DNA of 64,000 nucleotides from Curtobacterium sp. MCSS17_015 (GTDB lineage Bacteria > Actinomycetota > Actinomycetes > Actinomycetales > Microbacteriaceae). This document shows, in pieces, positions 1 through 8,649 of the stretch. Under the pieces are notes generated by a model that did no database searches, had not been told where the DNA came from, and worked only from the letters and a program-made list of their open reading frames with translations. The position numbers and the translations under genes are program-made. How positions within the stretch are numbered: position 1 is the stretch's first letter; each line of letters opens with the position of its first letter. The stretch spans positions 1,860,001 to 1,924,000 of the forward strand of contig NZ_CP126256.1 of NCBI RefSeq assembly GCF_003234265.2, in the 5' to 3' direction.

Positions 1-1212
1 CGCCTCGGTGGCGCGAAGGAGGCCGTCACCGGCACGGTGGACGCGGCCGCCGTCCTGGCCCGTCGCAACTCGTTCACGAGCAACTGGGACGACGCGTCGC
101 AGGTGCAGTGGCTCGAGTCGTCCGACATCGCCCTGATCCGCGGGTACGCGAAGTTCACCGGCGCGAAGACCATCGAGGTCGACGGTACCTCGTACACCGC
201 AGGGGCCGTCGCCGTCGCGACCGGCTCGCTGCACACGCTGCCGCCCGTCCCCGGGCTCGACGAGGCGAAGCCCTGGGGCACACGTGAGGGCACGAGTGCA
301 CAGGAGGTCCCGGAGAGCCTGCTCGTCATCGGCGGCGGGGTCGCCGGGTCCGAGCTCGCCACCGCATGGGCGGCCCTCGGTGCGAAGGTGACGCTCGTCG
401 CCCGTCACGGCCTGCTGGGCGGCATGGAGCCGTTCGCCGGTGAACTGGTCGCCGACGCCATGCGCGAGGCCGGCATCGACGTCCGCACCGGCGTCAACCC
501 GACGCGCGTGGACCGTGACGAGCACGGCCTCGTCACGACGACCTTCGACGACGGTACGACGCTCGTCACGAGCGAGGTCCTCGCCGCGACCGGCCGCGCC
601 CCGGGTACCGGCAACCTCGGGCTCGAGGCCGTCGGACTCACCCCGGGCGAGTGGCTCGACGTCGACGACACCATGCTCGTCGCCGGCACCGACTGGCTCT
701 ACGGCGTGGGCGACGTCAACCACCGTGCCCTCCTCACCCACCAGGGCAAGTACCAGGCCCGCGCGGCGGGCGAGGCCATCGCCGCCCGCCTCCAGGGCAC
801 GCCCGTGCACGCCGAGCCGTGGGGCGCCCACGTGGCCACGGCCGACCACGCCGCGGTCCCGCAGGTGACCTTCACCGACCCCGAGGTCGCCAGCGTCGGC
901 CTCACCGAGGAGCAGGCCCGGCAGCAGGGCATCGACGTCCGTGCGGTCGAGTACGACCTCGGCGCGGTCGCGGGATCGGCACTGCAGGCCGACGGCTACA
1001 CCGGGCGCGCCAAGATGGTCGTCGACGAGTCCCGCGGCGTCGTCGTCGGCGTGACGTTCGTCGGTCAGGACGTCGCCGAGATGCTGCAGGCCGCGACGGT
1101 CGCCGTCGTCGGCGAGGTCCCGGTCGACCGGCTCTGGCACGCCGTCCCCGCGTACCCGACGATGAACGAGATCTGGCTCCGCCTGCTCGAGACGTACGGC
1201 CGCCCCGAGTAG
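1..1212 (+). CDS. FAD-dependent pyridine nucleotide-disulfide oxidoreductase, 5'-truncated by the window edge
   Basis: The reading frame is open from base 1, so the FAD-binding N-terminus and any redox-active CxxxxC motif lie outside the window. What remains has the second dinucleotide-binding fold (VIGGGVAGSELA, NAD(P)-binding), the second FAD-contact motif (YGVGDVNHRALLTHQGKYQA) and the C-terminal dimerisation domain ending in HAVPAYPTMNE. That last motif corresponds to the His-Glu dyad (HPTxxE) of dihydrolipoamide dehydrogenases and mercuric reductases. The enzyme is therefore a cytoplasmic NAD(P)H/FAD oxidoreductase of the lipoamide dehydrogenase superfamily. Its substrate cannot be decided without the N-terminus, and no lipoyl-complex genes sit beside it. 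The next gene starts 3 bp after its stop, so the two probably form one transcript. Confidence 0.85.
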   Translation, partial: RLGGAKEAVTGTVDAAAVLARRNSFTSNWDDASQVQWLESSDIALIRGYAKFTGAKTIEVDGTSYTAGAVAVATGSLHTLPPVPGLDEAKPWGTREGTSAQEVPESLLVIGGGVAGSELATAWAALGAKVTLVARHGLLGGMEPFAGELVADAMREAGIDVRTGVNPTRVDRDEHGLVTTTFDDGTTLVTSEVLAATGRAPGTGNLGLEAVGLTPGEWLDVDDTMLVAGTDWLYGVGDVNHRALLTHQGKYQARAAGEAIAARLQGTPVHAEPWGAHVATADHAAVPQVTFTDPEVASVGLTEEQARQQGIDVRAVEYDLGAVAGSALQADGYTGRAKMVVDESRGVVVGVTFVGQDVAEMLQAATVAVVGEVPVDRLWHAVPAYPTMNEIWLRLLETYGRPE

Positions 1213-1215
1213 CCG

Positions 1216-1572
1216 ATGCGCAACCCGCTCGTCGACTCGCCGGTGTCCCGCGCCGGATGGGTGTTCGCGACGGCGGTCGGCCTGGCGATCGGCCTCCCGC
1301 TGTCGACCGGGCCCGTGCGGGTCGTCGACGGCTTGATCGTCTGCCGGGGCCTGCCGCGCTGGGTGTTCCGGCGCGGCGGGACGTGCGTCGGATCGGTGTA
1401 CCTGACGCGGGACAACGACGGTGACCGGGTCCTGCGGCACGAGCGGATCCACGTCGACCAGTGGCGGCGCTACGGCATGCTCATGCCACTGCTGTACGCG
1501 GTCGCCGGGCGTGACCCGCTCCGCAACCGCTTCGAGGTCGAGGCGGGGTTGGCGGACGGCGGCTACCGCTGA
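1216..1572 (+). CDS. Small HExxH-motif protein, possible zinc metalloprotease-like
   Basis: A 118-residue protein with a hydrophobic stretch near residues 13-28 (WVFATAVGLAIGLPL). Around residue 75 it has RHERIHVDQW, which matches HExxH, the zinc-binding signature of metallopeptidases. It is followed about 30 residues later by NRFEVEAG, whose glutamate could be a third ligand. Similar short actinobacterial proteins are often named only as hypothetical or, misleadingly, Fe-S oxidoreductase. The ATG lies 3 bp after the stop of the upstream flavoprotein gene, so translation is likely coupled. Proteolytic activity is inference from the motif; the protein is much shorter than most peptidases and may be a binding or scaffold domain only. 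Confidence 0.7.
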   Translation: MRNPLVDSPVSRAGWVFATAVGLAIGLPLSTGPVRVVDGLIVCRGLPRWVFRRGGTCVGSVYLTRDNDGDRVLRHERIHVDQWRRYGMLMPLLYAVAGRDPLRNRFEVEAGLADGGYR

Positions 1573-1603
1573 CGGACGGCCCGGAGGCCCGCGCAGGACC
1601 CGC

Positions 1604-2422
1604 TCAGCGCGAGCGGCGCGGGACGACCAGGGGCGTGCCGGTCTCCGGGTCGGGCACGACCACGCACGGCAACCCGAAGACGTCCTCGACGAGCTCCGCG
1701 GTCACGACCGACGTCGGCGGCCCCTGCGCGACGATGGCCCCGTCCCGCATGGCGATCACGTGCGTCGCGTACCGGGCAGCCTGGTTGAGGTCGTGCAGCA
1801 CCGCCACGACCGTGCGACCGGCCGCGTGCAGCGTCGAGGCGAGTTCGAGCACGTCGTACTGGTGCGCGATGTCGAGGAACGTGGTCGGCTCGTCGAGGAG
1901 CACGATGTCGGTCTCCTGCGCGAGCACCATCGCGATCCACACGCGCTGCCGCTGGCCGCCGGACAACTCGTCGACGCCGCGGTCCGCGAGCCCGACGATG
2001 TCGGTCTGCGCCAGGGCGGCCTGCACGACCTCCCGGTCGGTCCCGCTCGACGGGTGCAGCAGGTCCTGGTGCGGGAACCGCCCGCGGGACACGAGGTCGC
2101 GCACGCTGATGCCGTCGGGTGCGACCGGCGTCTGCGGCAGCATCGCGACCCGTCGGGCCACGGCCTTCGGGCGGTACGAGGTGATCGGGCGACCGTCGAG
2201 GTAGACCGTCCCGGCGGTCGGCTTGAGCGTCCGCGCGAGCGCCTTGAGGAGCGTCGACTTGCCGCACGCGTTCGGACCGACGATGACGGTCAGCTCGCCG
2301 TCGGGCACGTCGACGTCGAGCCCGTCGACGACCACGCGGTCGTCGTAGCCGAGCCGCAGCCCGCGGGCACCCAGCGCGGTGACCGGCGCCTCAGGGGTGA
2401 GGTCGCTGGCAGGGCTCAACAC
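1604..2422 (-). CDS. Iron-siderophore ABC transporter ATP-binding protein (FecE/FepC type)
   Basis: A 272-residue ATPase with all ABC motifs: Walker A GPNACGKST near residues 49-57, Q-loop MLPQTP, signature LSGGQRQR, Walker B IVLLDEPT and H-loop VLHDLNQ. The sequence style, including the DLVSRGRFPHQ stretch, matches the iron/siderophore/B12 importer ATPases that power BtuCD-type permeases. Its GTG start overlaps the last 7 bp of the siderophore-interacting protein gene, so the two are translationally coupled and share that gene's iron-box-like promoter. No permease or binding-protein gene accompanies it here, so it must serve permeases encoded elsewhere or be the remnant of a larger cluster. 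Confidence in the family is high; the substrate (ferric siderophore) is inferred from the neighbour. Confidence 0.9.
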   Translation of the reverse strand: MLSPASDLTPEAPVTALGARGLRLGYDDRVVVDGLDVDVPDGELTVIVGPNACGKSTLLKALARTLKPTAGTVYLDGRPITSYRPKAVARRVAMLPQTPVAPDGISVRDLVSRGRFPHQDLLHPSSGTDREVVQAALAQTDIVGLADRGVDELSGGQRQRVWIAMVLAQETDIVLLDEPTTFLDIAHQYDVLELASTLHAAGRTVVAVLHDLNQAARYATHVIAMRDGAIVAQGPPTSVVTAELVEDVFGLPCVVVPDPETGTPLVVPRRSR

Positions 2423-3330
2423 TCCGCCTTGCCGTGCCGCCAGTACCCCATGAACGCGACCTGCTTCCGGTCCAGCCCGACACCGCGCACGAGGTGCCGG
2501 CGGAGCTCCTTGACGCAGCCCGCCTCCCCCGCGATCCAGGCGTAGACGGGCAGGTCGTCGTCCTCGCGCGGGACGTCCCAGAGCACCTGGTGGTCGACGT
2601 CGACGTCCGCGAGTTCCACCGCCACCGCGTCATGCCCACCGGCGAGGACGGGCTCCGGCACCGCGACGGTGGACGCCCAGGCCTGCACGTGGTCGGCCAT
2701 GCGGACACCGTGCGAGGCGCCGTTGCGGGCGATCCACCGGACCTCGACCCCGGCGGGAGCGGAGACCGGCAGACGGTCGGCGTCGGTCGGGACCTCGATG
2801 AACACGTGTCCGACGGCCGAGACGTCGAGGGCCTCGAGGATCGCGCAGATCGCGGGAGCGGCGGTCTCGTCGCCTGCGAGCAGGATCCGGTTCGCCGAAC
2901 CGGGCGCGAACTCGGCGGCACCCGAGGGCAGGTCCTCCGGCGACTCCGGCACCCGGGGACCGACGATCCGGAGCTCGTCGCCGACCCGGCACGCGGAGAC
3001 CCAGCGCGAGGCCGGGCCGGTGTCGCCGTGGGCCACGAAGTCGATGTCGAGCTCGTGGGCGTCGGGCCGGAACGACCGGACCGTGTAGGTGCGGATCGGG
3101 TTGCGGGTCGCGTCCGGCAGCGCACGCCAGGCGGCGAACCAGTCCGCGCCCTCCGGCAGGTCGGAGAAGCCGTGTCCGTCGAGCGGCAGGAGCACCTTGA
3201 TGCGCTGGTCGAGACCGACCGCGGAGAAGTCGGCGAGCTCGTCGCCCGTCAGCGTCACCCGGACGAAGTGCGGGGTGAGCGAGGTGACGGCCGCCACGCG
3301 GACGGAGAAGACGCGGTACCGGGCTGCCAC
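2416..3330 (-). CDS. Siderophore-interacting FAD-binding protein (ViuB/SIP family)
   Basis: This protein is a ferric-siderophore reductase-like flavoprotein that releases iron from imported siderophores in the cytoplasm. The 304-residue product begins VAARYRVFSVRVA. It has the FAD-binding motif IRTYTVRSF, the signature of the SIP family, and a C-terminal NAD(P)H-binding half that includes LLAGDETAAPAI. An upstream in-frame start at 3441 exists. I prefer GTG at 3330 because a CATACT -10-like hexamer lies 6 bp before it, overlapped by an iron-box-like palindrome, and the longer form would translate that promoter. The start has no clear ribosome binding site, suggesting a leaderless mRNA. It heads a two-gene operon with the ABC ATPase and is divergent from the hydrolase gene. 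Confidence 0.9.
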   Translation of the reverse strand: MAARYRVFSVRVAAVTSLTPHFVRVTLTGDELADFSAVGLDQRIKVLLPLDGHGFSDLPEGADWFAAWRALPDATRNPIRTYTVRSFRPDAHELDIDFVAHGDTGPASRWVSACRVGDELRIVGPRVPESPEDLPSGAAEFAPGSANRILLAGDETAAPAICAILEALDVSAVGHVFIEVPTDADRLPVSAPAGVEVRWIARNGASHGVRMADHVQAWASTVAVPEPVLAGGHDAVAVELADVDVDHQVLWDVPREDDDLPVYAWIAGEAGCVKELRRHLVRGVGLDRKQVAFMGYWRHGKAEC

Positions 3331-3338
3331 CCTCTGAG

Positions 3339-3357
3339 TATGGCATGCCTTACCTAA
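3339..3357 (-). promoter_or_regulatory. Iron-box-like operator (DtxR/IdeR type)
   Basis: On the minus strand the site reads TTAGGTAAGGCATGCCATA. By my alignment it matches 13 of 19 positions of the DtxR/IdeR consensus TTAGGTTAGGCTAACCTAA, with a near-perfect first half. It overlaps the CATACT -10-like hexamer of the siderophore-interacting protein gene and ends 8 bp before its GTG. Iron-bound DtxR/IdeR would repress here. The position beside two iron-uptake genes makes the call likely, although the second half-site is degenerate. Confidence 0.65.
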
Positions 3358-3429
3358 CGAGGCCAGGACGGTCGGGAAGCGCAGGCCATCGGGGAGCGCA
3401 GGAATCGCGCACTGCGGGACACTGGACGG

Positions 3430-4383
3430 GTGTCCGAGCACGATGACGAATTCGCCGACGTCCCGACCCTCGCCGCCGCGAGCGGCGTGACGGAGCCGCT
3501 CCGCGCCTCCAGGCAGGTGGTCCAGGCGGGTGACGGCGACGTCTCGGCGATCCGCTGGTCCCGGACGGACTCACCGGCACCCGGACGGGAGGCCCGGATC
3601 ACCTACCTGCACGGGCTCGGCATCGACGCGCACAGCTTCGACCAGACCGCGATCGCCGTGGACGCGCCCGCCGTCGCGCTCGACCTGCCCGGTCACGGCC
3701 GGTCCGCGTGGCGGGAGGACGCCGACTACGCGGCGGCCGCGACGGCGCCGACGGTCCTCGCCGCGCTCGACGCCCTCGACGTCCCGCCGGGGCTCGTCGT
3801 CGGGCACTCGCTCGGCGCGATCCTCTCCGCCCGGTTGACCGCGCTCGCACCGGACCGGGTCACCGGTCTCGTGCTCGTCGACATGTCGCCGGACTTCGCG
3901 CAGCGCGCCGTCGACCGGATCGCCCGCGCCCTCGAGACGGAGGAGCCGTTCGCCGACCTCGACGAGGTCGTCGAACGGGCGATCGCGGCCCGGGTCGGCG
4001 ACGATCGACCGGCGTTGATGCGGGAAGCGCGGCACACCACCCGTCTCGGAGCGGACGGGCGTCTCGTGCGGCGGCACCACTTCCCGCACCTCGGTGCCGG
4101 CCGGACCGCCTCGGTCGGACGGTTCGCCGACGCGTGGCCGGACCTGGAGCGCCTCGACGTCCCGCTGCTGCTCGTGCGCGGCGACCGCGGCTACGTCTCC
4201 CCCAGACTGCAGCAAGGGTTCGCGGAGCGGCTGCCGCAGGCCACCGTGGTCACGGTCGAGTCGCGGCACGCCGTGCAGACACAGGCGCCGCTGGCCCTCG
4301 CCGCCGCGATCCGGGAATGGGCCACGACGCACCGTTTGTTGGATGGCGTCGAAGAACCGCCGACGACTTCGTCCCCGACCTGA
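3430..4383 (+). CDS. Alpha/beta hydrolase
   Basis: A 317-residue alpha/beta-hydrolase fold protein, cytoplasmic, with no signal peptide. The nucleophile elbow is GHSLGA (Ser near residue 127). The oxyanion region is YLHGLGIDAHSF, and the acid and base residues are the Asp of LLLVRGDRG and the His of ESRHAVQ. LDLPGHGRSA is typical of esterase, lactonase and haloperoxidase-type members. The substrate is unknown. It starts at GTG, divergent from the siderophore operon with 99 bp between them. About 110 bp downstream begins the ABC importer, so it is probably a separate unit. One copy of the CGGGAGGCCCG word encodes the linker residues GREAR near position 52. Confidence 0.85.
   Translation: MSEHDDEFADVPTLAAASGVTEPLRASRQVVQAGDGDVSAIRWSRTDSPAPGREARITYLHGLGIDAHSFDQTAIAVDAPAVALDLPGHGRSAWREDADYAAAATAPTVLAALDALDVPPGLVVGHSLGAILSARLTALAPDRVTGLVLVDMSPDFAQRAVDRIARALETEEPFADLDEVVERAIAARVGDDRPALMREARHTTRLGADGRLVRRHHFPHLGAGRTASVGRFADAWPDLERLDVPLLLVRGDRGYVSPRLQQGFAERLPQATVVTVESRHAVQTQAPLALAAAIREWATTHRLLDGVEEPPTTSSPT
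3586..3596 (+). repeat. CGGGAGGCCCG motif, copy inside the hydrolase gene
   Basis: Exact 11-bp copy on the plus strand, translated as part of a GREAR linker ahead of the hydrolase core. Confidence 0.7.
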
Positions 4384-4493
4384 CACCGCCGGTACCGCAC
4401 CGGCCGGTAACCTCGTCCGAGCGCCGCTGACGACCGTCGTCGCGTCGCCCTCGTTCCGGCCCACCGTGGGACGGCTCCGGGAAGGAACCCAGC

Positions 4494-5993
4494 ATGCGTC
4501 CGCTCCACCGCACCGCCCTCGTCGCGACGGCACTCGCCGTCGCGACCTCGGTCGCCCTGGCCGGCTGCTCCGGCGGCTCCGACGACACCCGCGGCGGTCC
4601 CGACGCGACGGTCCGGGTCGGCCTGGTGCTCGAACCGACGAGCCTCGACATCCGCACCCAGTCGGGCAACGCACTCGACCAGGTCCTCATCGACAACGTG
4701 TACCAGGGGCTCGTCGGTCGGACCGCGGACGGCGGGATCCGCGACGTGCTGGCCTCGTCACACGAGGTGTCCGACGACGGGCTGACGTACACCTTCACGC
4801 TCCGCGACGGCGTGACCTTCCAGGACGGCGAGCCCGTCACCGCGGACGACGTCGTCTGGTCGCTCGAGGACGTCAAGGCGAACGACTCGTACGTCGACGC
4901 GGACGACCTCGCCTCGGTCGACACCGTCACGGCGACCGGGGACGACCAGGTGCGACTGCAGCTCACCCGCCCCGACTCCGACCTGCTCTGGAACCTGACC
5001 GGACGCGCCGGGCTCGTGCTCGAGCAGGACGCCGACAACGACCGGACGGAGACCGCGAACGGCACGGGCCCGTTCGAGGTCGCGAACTGGAAGCAGGGCG
5101 ATTCGCTCACGTTCCGGCGGAACCCGGACTACTGGGGCACCGAGGCGAAGGTCGCGAAGGTCGTCTTCCGCTACATCACCGACCCGTCGACGGCCGTGAA
5201 CGCGATGGCCGGCGGAGACCTCGACGTGCAGACCGCGGTCGACGGCACGCTGAAGAGCCAGCTCGAGGGCACCTCCGGCATCACCCTGCACACCGGGAAG
5301 ACGACCGACAAGTACACGCTCGCCTTCAACGACCGCGAAGCCCCCTTCGACGACGTCCGCGTCCGCCGGGCCATCCGTCAAGCGATCGACCCGAAGGCGG
5401 TCATCACGGCCATCGGCGGCGGTGGCGTCGAGCAGGGCGGGCCCATCCCGGCGCTCGACCCCGGGTACCAGGACCTCACCGAGGTCGACGCCTACGACCC
5501 CGCGGCGGCGCGGAAGCTCCTGCGTCAGGCCGGTGTGACGAAGCCGACGCTCACCCTGACGTACGCGAACGTGTACCCGACGGCGATCGGGGACGTGCTG
5601 ACCTCGCAGCTCGCCGACGTCGGCATCACCCTGGAGGTGCAGCGCGTCGACTTCGCGACCTGGCTCGACACCGTCTTCACCAAGAAGGACTTCGACCTCA
5701 GCGTGGTGAACCACACCGAGGCACGGGACTTCGGCAACTGGGCGGACCCGGACTACTACTTCGGCTACGACAACGCACAGGTCCAGCGGCTGTACGCGGC
5801 CTCCCTCGCCACCACCGACCAGGACGAGAAGGTCGACGCCCTGCGGCAGGCGGCACGGATCGTCAGCGAGGACGCGGCCGCCGAGTGGCTCTACACCGCG
5901 ACGACGACGACGGCGGTGCGGGAGGGTGTCACGGGCTTCCCGTTCGACAGCACCACGACACGGTTGGACCTGGCGGACCTCGCCGTCTCGTAG
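4494..5993 (+). CDS. Peptide-type ABC transporter substrate-binding lipoprotein (SBP family 5)
   Basis: Extracellular solute receptor of the Dpp/Opp class. The 499-residue precursor has a lipoprotein signal with lipobox LAGC (lipidated Cys near residue 25), followed by an SBP_bac_5 fold: VGLVLEPTSLDI near the mature N-terminus, then VYQGLVG and FTLRDGVTFQDGEPVTADDVVWS. The family binds di/oligopeptides, nickel or opines; the ligand is not readable from sequence. The ATG follows a good ribosome binding site (GGAAGGAA). A TAACCT -10-like hexamer at 4408-4413 suggests its own promoter. It heads a compact operon with two permeases and two ATPases whose genes overlap by 4 bp from the first permease onward. 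Confidence 0.93.
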   Translation: MRPLHRTALVATALAVATSVALAGCSGGSDDTRGGPDATVRVGLVLEPTSLDIRTQSGNALDQVLIDNVYQGLVGRTADGGIRDVLASSHEVSDDGLTYTFTLRDGVTFQDGEPVTADDVVWSLEDVKANDSYVDADDLASVDTVTATGDDQVRLQLTRPDSDLLWNLTGRAGLVLEQDADNDRTETANGTGPFEVANWKQGDSLTFRRNPDYWGTEAKVAKVVFRYITDPSTAVNAMAGGDLDVQTAVDGTLKSQLEGTSGITLHTGKTTDKYTLAFNDREAPFDDVRVRRAIRQAIDPKAVITAIGGGGVEQGGPIPALDPGYQDLTEVDAYDPAAARKLLRQAGVTKPTLTLTYANVYPTAIGDVLTSQLADVGITLEVQRVDFATWLDTVFTKKDFDLSVVNHTEARDFGNWADPDYYFGYDNAQVQRLYAASLATTDQDEKVDALRQAARIVSEDAAAEWLYTATTTTAVREGVTGFPFDSTTTRLDLADLAVS

Positions 5994-6002
5994 CATCGCA
6001 CC

Positions 6003-6956
6003 GTGACCCGATTCCTCGTCGGGCGGGTGCTCCTGCTCGCCGTCGGCCTGCTCGTGGCGAGCCTGATCGTCTTCGCGACGCTCCGGGTGCTGCCCGGCGA
6101 CGTCGCCCAGGTCGTCGCCGGGGCCGAGGCGACGCCCGCACAGGTCGCCGCCCTCCGCGAGCAGCTCGGGCTCGACCGACCGGTCGTCCTGCAGTACCTC
6201 GACTGGATCGGTGGGCTGTTCCACGGCGACCTCGGGACCTCGCTCGTCACCCGTGGTCCGGTCGCTCCCGAGATCACGCAGAAGCTCGCGGTCACCCTGC
6301 CGCTGGCCGGCATGTCCCTGGCGGCCGCGCTCGTCATCGGCGTCCCGCTCGGGGTGGTCGCCGCGGTCCTGCATCGCCGACCGGGCGGAGCGGTGATCTC
6401 CTTCGCCGCCCAGGCCGTCGCCGCGATCCCCGTGGTCTGGGCGGGGATGCTCCTCGTCGCCCTCTTCGCGGTCACCCTGCACTGGCTGCCGGTGCAGGGC
6501 TTCCCGCTCGACGGCTGGCAGACGCCCGACCGGGCGTTGGCGGCGCTCGTGCTGCCCGCGCTGACGATCGGCGCGGTCGAGGGCGCCGTCATCCTCCGGT
6601 TCACCCGGTCGGCCACACTGTCCGTCCTCGACGCCGACCACGTCCGCACCGCCGCCGCCGTCGGCCTCACCAAGAACGCAGCACTGCTCCGACACGGTCT
6701 GCCGAGCGTCGCCCTGACCGTGCTCGCCGTCCTCGGGGTGCAGATCGCCGGGCTCCTGGTGGGGGCCGTCGTCGTCGAACAGCTCTTCTCCCTCCCCGGC
6801 GTCGGCCGCATGCTCGTGACCGACGTCGGACGGCGGGACATCACGAAGGTGCAGTCCGAACTCCTCGTGCTCACCGGGCTCGTACTGCTCGTCGGGTTCG
6901 CCGTCGACGTGCTGCACCGAGCACTCGACCCCCGGCAGCGGGAGGCCGCATCGTGA
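6003..6956 (+). CDS. Peptide-type ABC transporter permease, DppB-like
   Basis: A 317-residue inner-membrane protein with an N-terminal transmembrane helix (FLVGRVLLLAVGLLVASLIVF). It has the characteristic DppB-type periplasmic segment (LRVLPGDVAQVVAG, REQLGLDRPVVLQYLDW) and a five-helix BPD_transp_1 domain with the EAA coupling loop near HVRTAAAVGLTKNAALLRHGLPS. It forms the heterodimeric channel with the next gene product. The GTG start is 9 bp after the binding-protein stop, and TAGCAT sits 6 bp before it, overlapping that stop codon, so a secondary internal promoter is possible. The C-terminal codons overlap the next gene by 4 bp. Confidence 0.92.
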   Translation: MTRFLVGRVLLLAVGLLVASLIVFATLRVLPGDVAQVVAGAEATPAQVAALREQLGLDRPVVLQYLDWIGGLFHGDLGTSLVTRGPVAPEITQKLAVTLPLAGMSLAAALVIGVPLGVVAAVLHRRPGGAVISFAAQAVAAIPVVWAGMLLVALFAVTLHWLPVQGFPLDGWQTPDRALAALVLPALTIGAVEGAVILRFTRSATLSVLDADHVRTAAAVGLTKNAALLRHGLPSVALTVLAVLGVQIAGLLVGAVVVEQLFSLPGVGRMLVTDVGRRDITKVQSELLVLTGLVLLVGFAVDVLHRALDPRQREAAS

Positions 6957-7849
6957 CCGTGCTCCGTCGTCTGCTCGCCACCCCGACCGGGGTGTTCGCC
7001 GTGGTCGTCCTCGGGTTGCTCGTCGTCCTGGCGGCGGTGTCGCTCGTCTGGACGCCGCAGGACCCGTTCCGCACCGATCCCGTGGCGCAGTGGGAGCGGC
7101 CGAGCGCTGCGCACTGGTTCGGCACCGACGCCGTCGGCCGGGACATCGCCAGCTACCTGCTCGCCGGCACCCGGACCGCTGTCGTCGTCGCGGTCGGCTC
7201 GGGCGTCATCGCGAGCGTCGTCGGCATCGTGCTCACCGCGATCGGCTCGCTCACCGCACGCTGGGTCCGCGAGACCACCGCCGTGCTGCTCGACGTCCTG
7301 GTCGCCTTCCCCACCCTGCTCACGGCGATGCTGCTCACCGCCGTGTACGGCGGGTCCCTCGGGGTCGTCGTCGTCTCGGTGGGACTCGCCTTCGGCGTCA
7401 CGATCGCGCGCGTCGCTCGCGGGGAGATCCGCCGCATCGCCCGGAGCGACTACGTGGTCGCCGCCCGCGCGTCCGGCGTGGGTCCGGTGGGCGTCCTGTT
7501 CCGCCACCTCGTGCCGAACGCCGCGCCCCTGTTCACCGTGCAGCTCTCGCTGGCGATGGCGACGGCCGTCCTCGCCGAGGCCGGGCTGTCCTACCTCGGC
7601 TACGGTGCCGATGCGGGCACGGCATCGTGGGGACGGTTGCTGTCGGACCTGCAGACCTACATCGGGGTGCACCCCTGGAGTGCGACCTGGCCGGGTGCCG
7701 CGATCGCGGTCGTCGTGGCCGCGCTGTCCCTGCTCGGTGACGCCGTCCGGGACGCGACCGATCCCCGCCTCACCACGGGGCGCCGTGGTCCCGACGGGTC
7801 GGCGAGCCCGACGAGCCCCGCCGTCACCGGGACGGAGGGCATCGCATGA
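6953..7849 (+). CDS. Peptide-type ABC transporter permease, DppC-like
   Basis: A 298-residue membrane protein and the second half of the channel. The N-terminus has one helix (GVFAVVVLGLLVVLAAVSL), then the family hallmark HWFGTDAVGRDIASYLLAG, where LGTDxxGRD is diagnostic of DppC/OppC. A BPD_transp_1 domain follows, with coupling-loop sequence DYVVAARASGVGPVGVLFRHLVP. The GTG start overlaps the upstream stop (GTGA), indicating translational coupling. The reading frame is open well upstream, but the overlapping GTG gives the family's normal length and N-terminus. The C-terminal tail is Thr/Pro/Ser-rich. Confidence 0.92.
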   Translation: MTVLRRLLATPTGVFAVVVLGLLVVLAAVSLVWTPQDPFRTDPVAQWERPSAAHWFGTDAVGRDIASYLLAGTRTAVVVAVGSGVIASVVGIVLTAIGSLTARWVRETTAVLLDVLVAFPTLLTAMLLTAVYGGSLGVVVVSVGLAFGVTIARVARGEIRRIARSDYVVAARASGVGPVGVLFRHLVPNAAPLFTVQLSLAMATAVLAEAGLSYLGYGADAGTASWGRLLSDLQTYIGVHPWSATWPGAAIAVVVAALSLLGDAVRDATDPRLTTGRRGPDGSASPTSPAVTGTEGIA

Positions 7850-8649
7850 GCGGCGACACGCCGGCCCCGCCCGGCCTCGACGTCCGCGGCCTGACGGTGC
7901 GGATCGCGGGGCGGACGGTGCTCGACGACGTGACGTTCGCCGTGCCTCCCGGCCGCCGGGTGGGCGTGATCGGCGCGTCCGGCTCCGGCAAGTCCATGAC
8001 CTCGCTCGCCCTGATGGGCCTGGAGCCGGCCGGTGCGAGCGTCACCGGCAGCATCCGCCTGGACGGTCGGGAGCTCGTCGGCCTGCCCGACCGTGAGCGC
8101 GCCCGGATCCGTGGGGCGGCCATCGGGATGGTCTTCCAGGAGCCCGGCTCCGCCCTCGACCCGCTCCGACGGGTCGGAGCGCAGATCGTCGAACCGCTCC
8201 GCCTGCACCGTGGGCTCGACCGCCGCGCCGCCGCCGCGGCAGCGGCCGGACTCGCCCGCGACGTGGGCCTGCCCGACCCGGAGACACTCCTGCGTCAGTA
8301 CCCGCACCAGCTGTCGGGCGGACAGCGGCAGCGGATCTGCATCGCGATGGCGATGGCGGGCGAGCCGGCGTACCTCGTCGCGGACGAGCCGACCACGGCG
8401 CTCGACGTCACCACCCAGGCGCGGATCCTCGACCTGTTCGAGTCGCTCACCGACTCCAGGGGGACCGGGATGGTGTTCGTGACCCACGACCTGGCGGTGC
8501 TGTCACGCATCGCCGACTCGGCCGTCGTGCTCGAAGCCGGGCGTGTGGTCGAGCAGGGTCCCGTCGCCGACCTGCTCGCCGGACCTCGCCACCCCGCCAC
8601 CGTCGCGCTCGTCGACGCAGCGCGAGCCACCGCCAGGAGGACCCCGTGA
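7846..8649 (+). CDS. Peptide-type ABC transporter ATPase, DppD-like
   Basis: A 267-residue ATPase. Its motifs are Walker A GASGSGKSMT near residue 46, Q-loop MVFQEPGSALDPLRRVG (the long peptide-transporter form), signature LSGGQRQR, Walker B YLVADEPTTALD and switch His VTHDLAVL. It pairs with the following gene product as the asymmetric ATPase dimer of Dpp/Opp systems. The C-terminal oligopeptide/dipeptide extension that often carries an iron-sulfur cysteine cluster is absent or very short, and no Cys cluster is visible. The start overlaps the upstream stop by 4 bp (ATGA). Confidence 0.92.
   Translation: MSGDTPAPPGLDVRGLTVRIAGRTVLDDVTFAVPPGRRVGVIGASGSGKSMTSLALMGLEPAGASVTGSIRLDGRELVGLPDRERARIRGAAIGMVFQEPGSALDPLRRVGAQIVEPLRLHRGLDRRAAAAAAAGLARDVGLPDPETLLRQYPHQLSGGQRQRICIAMAMAGEPAYLVADEPTTALDVTTQARILDLFESLTDSRGTGMVFVTHDLAVLSRIADSAVVLEAGRVVEQGPVADLLAGPRHPATVALVDAARATARRTP

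Noticed and set aside
1573..1603. Another CGGGAGGCCCG copy near 1580
   Set aside because: Reads CCGGAGGCCCG, one mismatch, so it was counted only as a variant.
4758..6917. Long minus-strand frame opposite the ABC importer
   Set aside because: No recognisable motif and lies wholly antisense to three strongly supported transporter genes.
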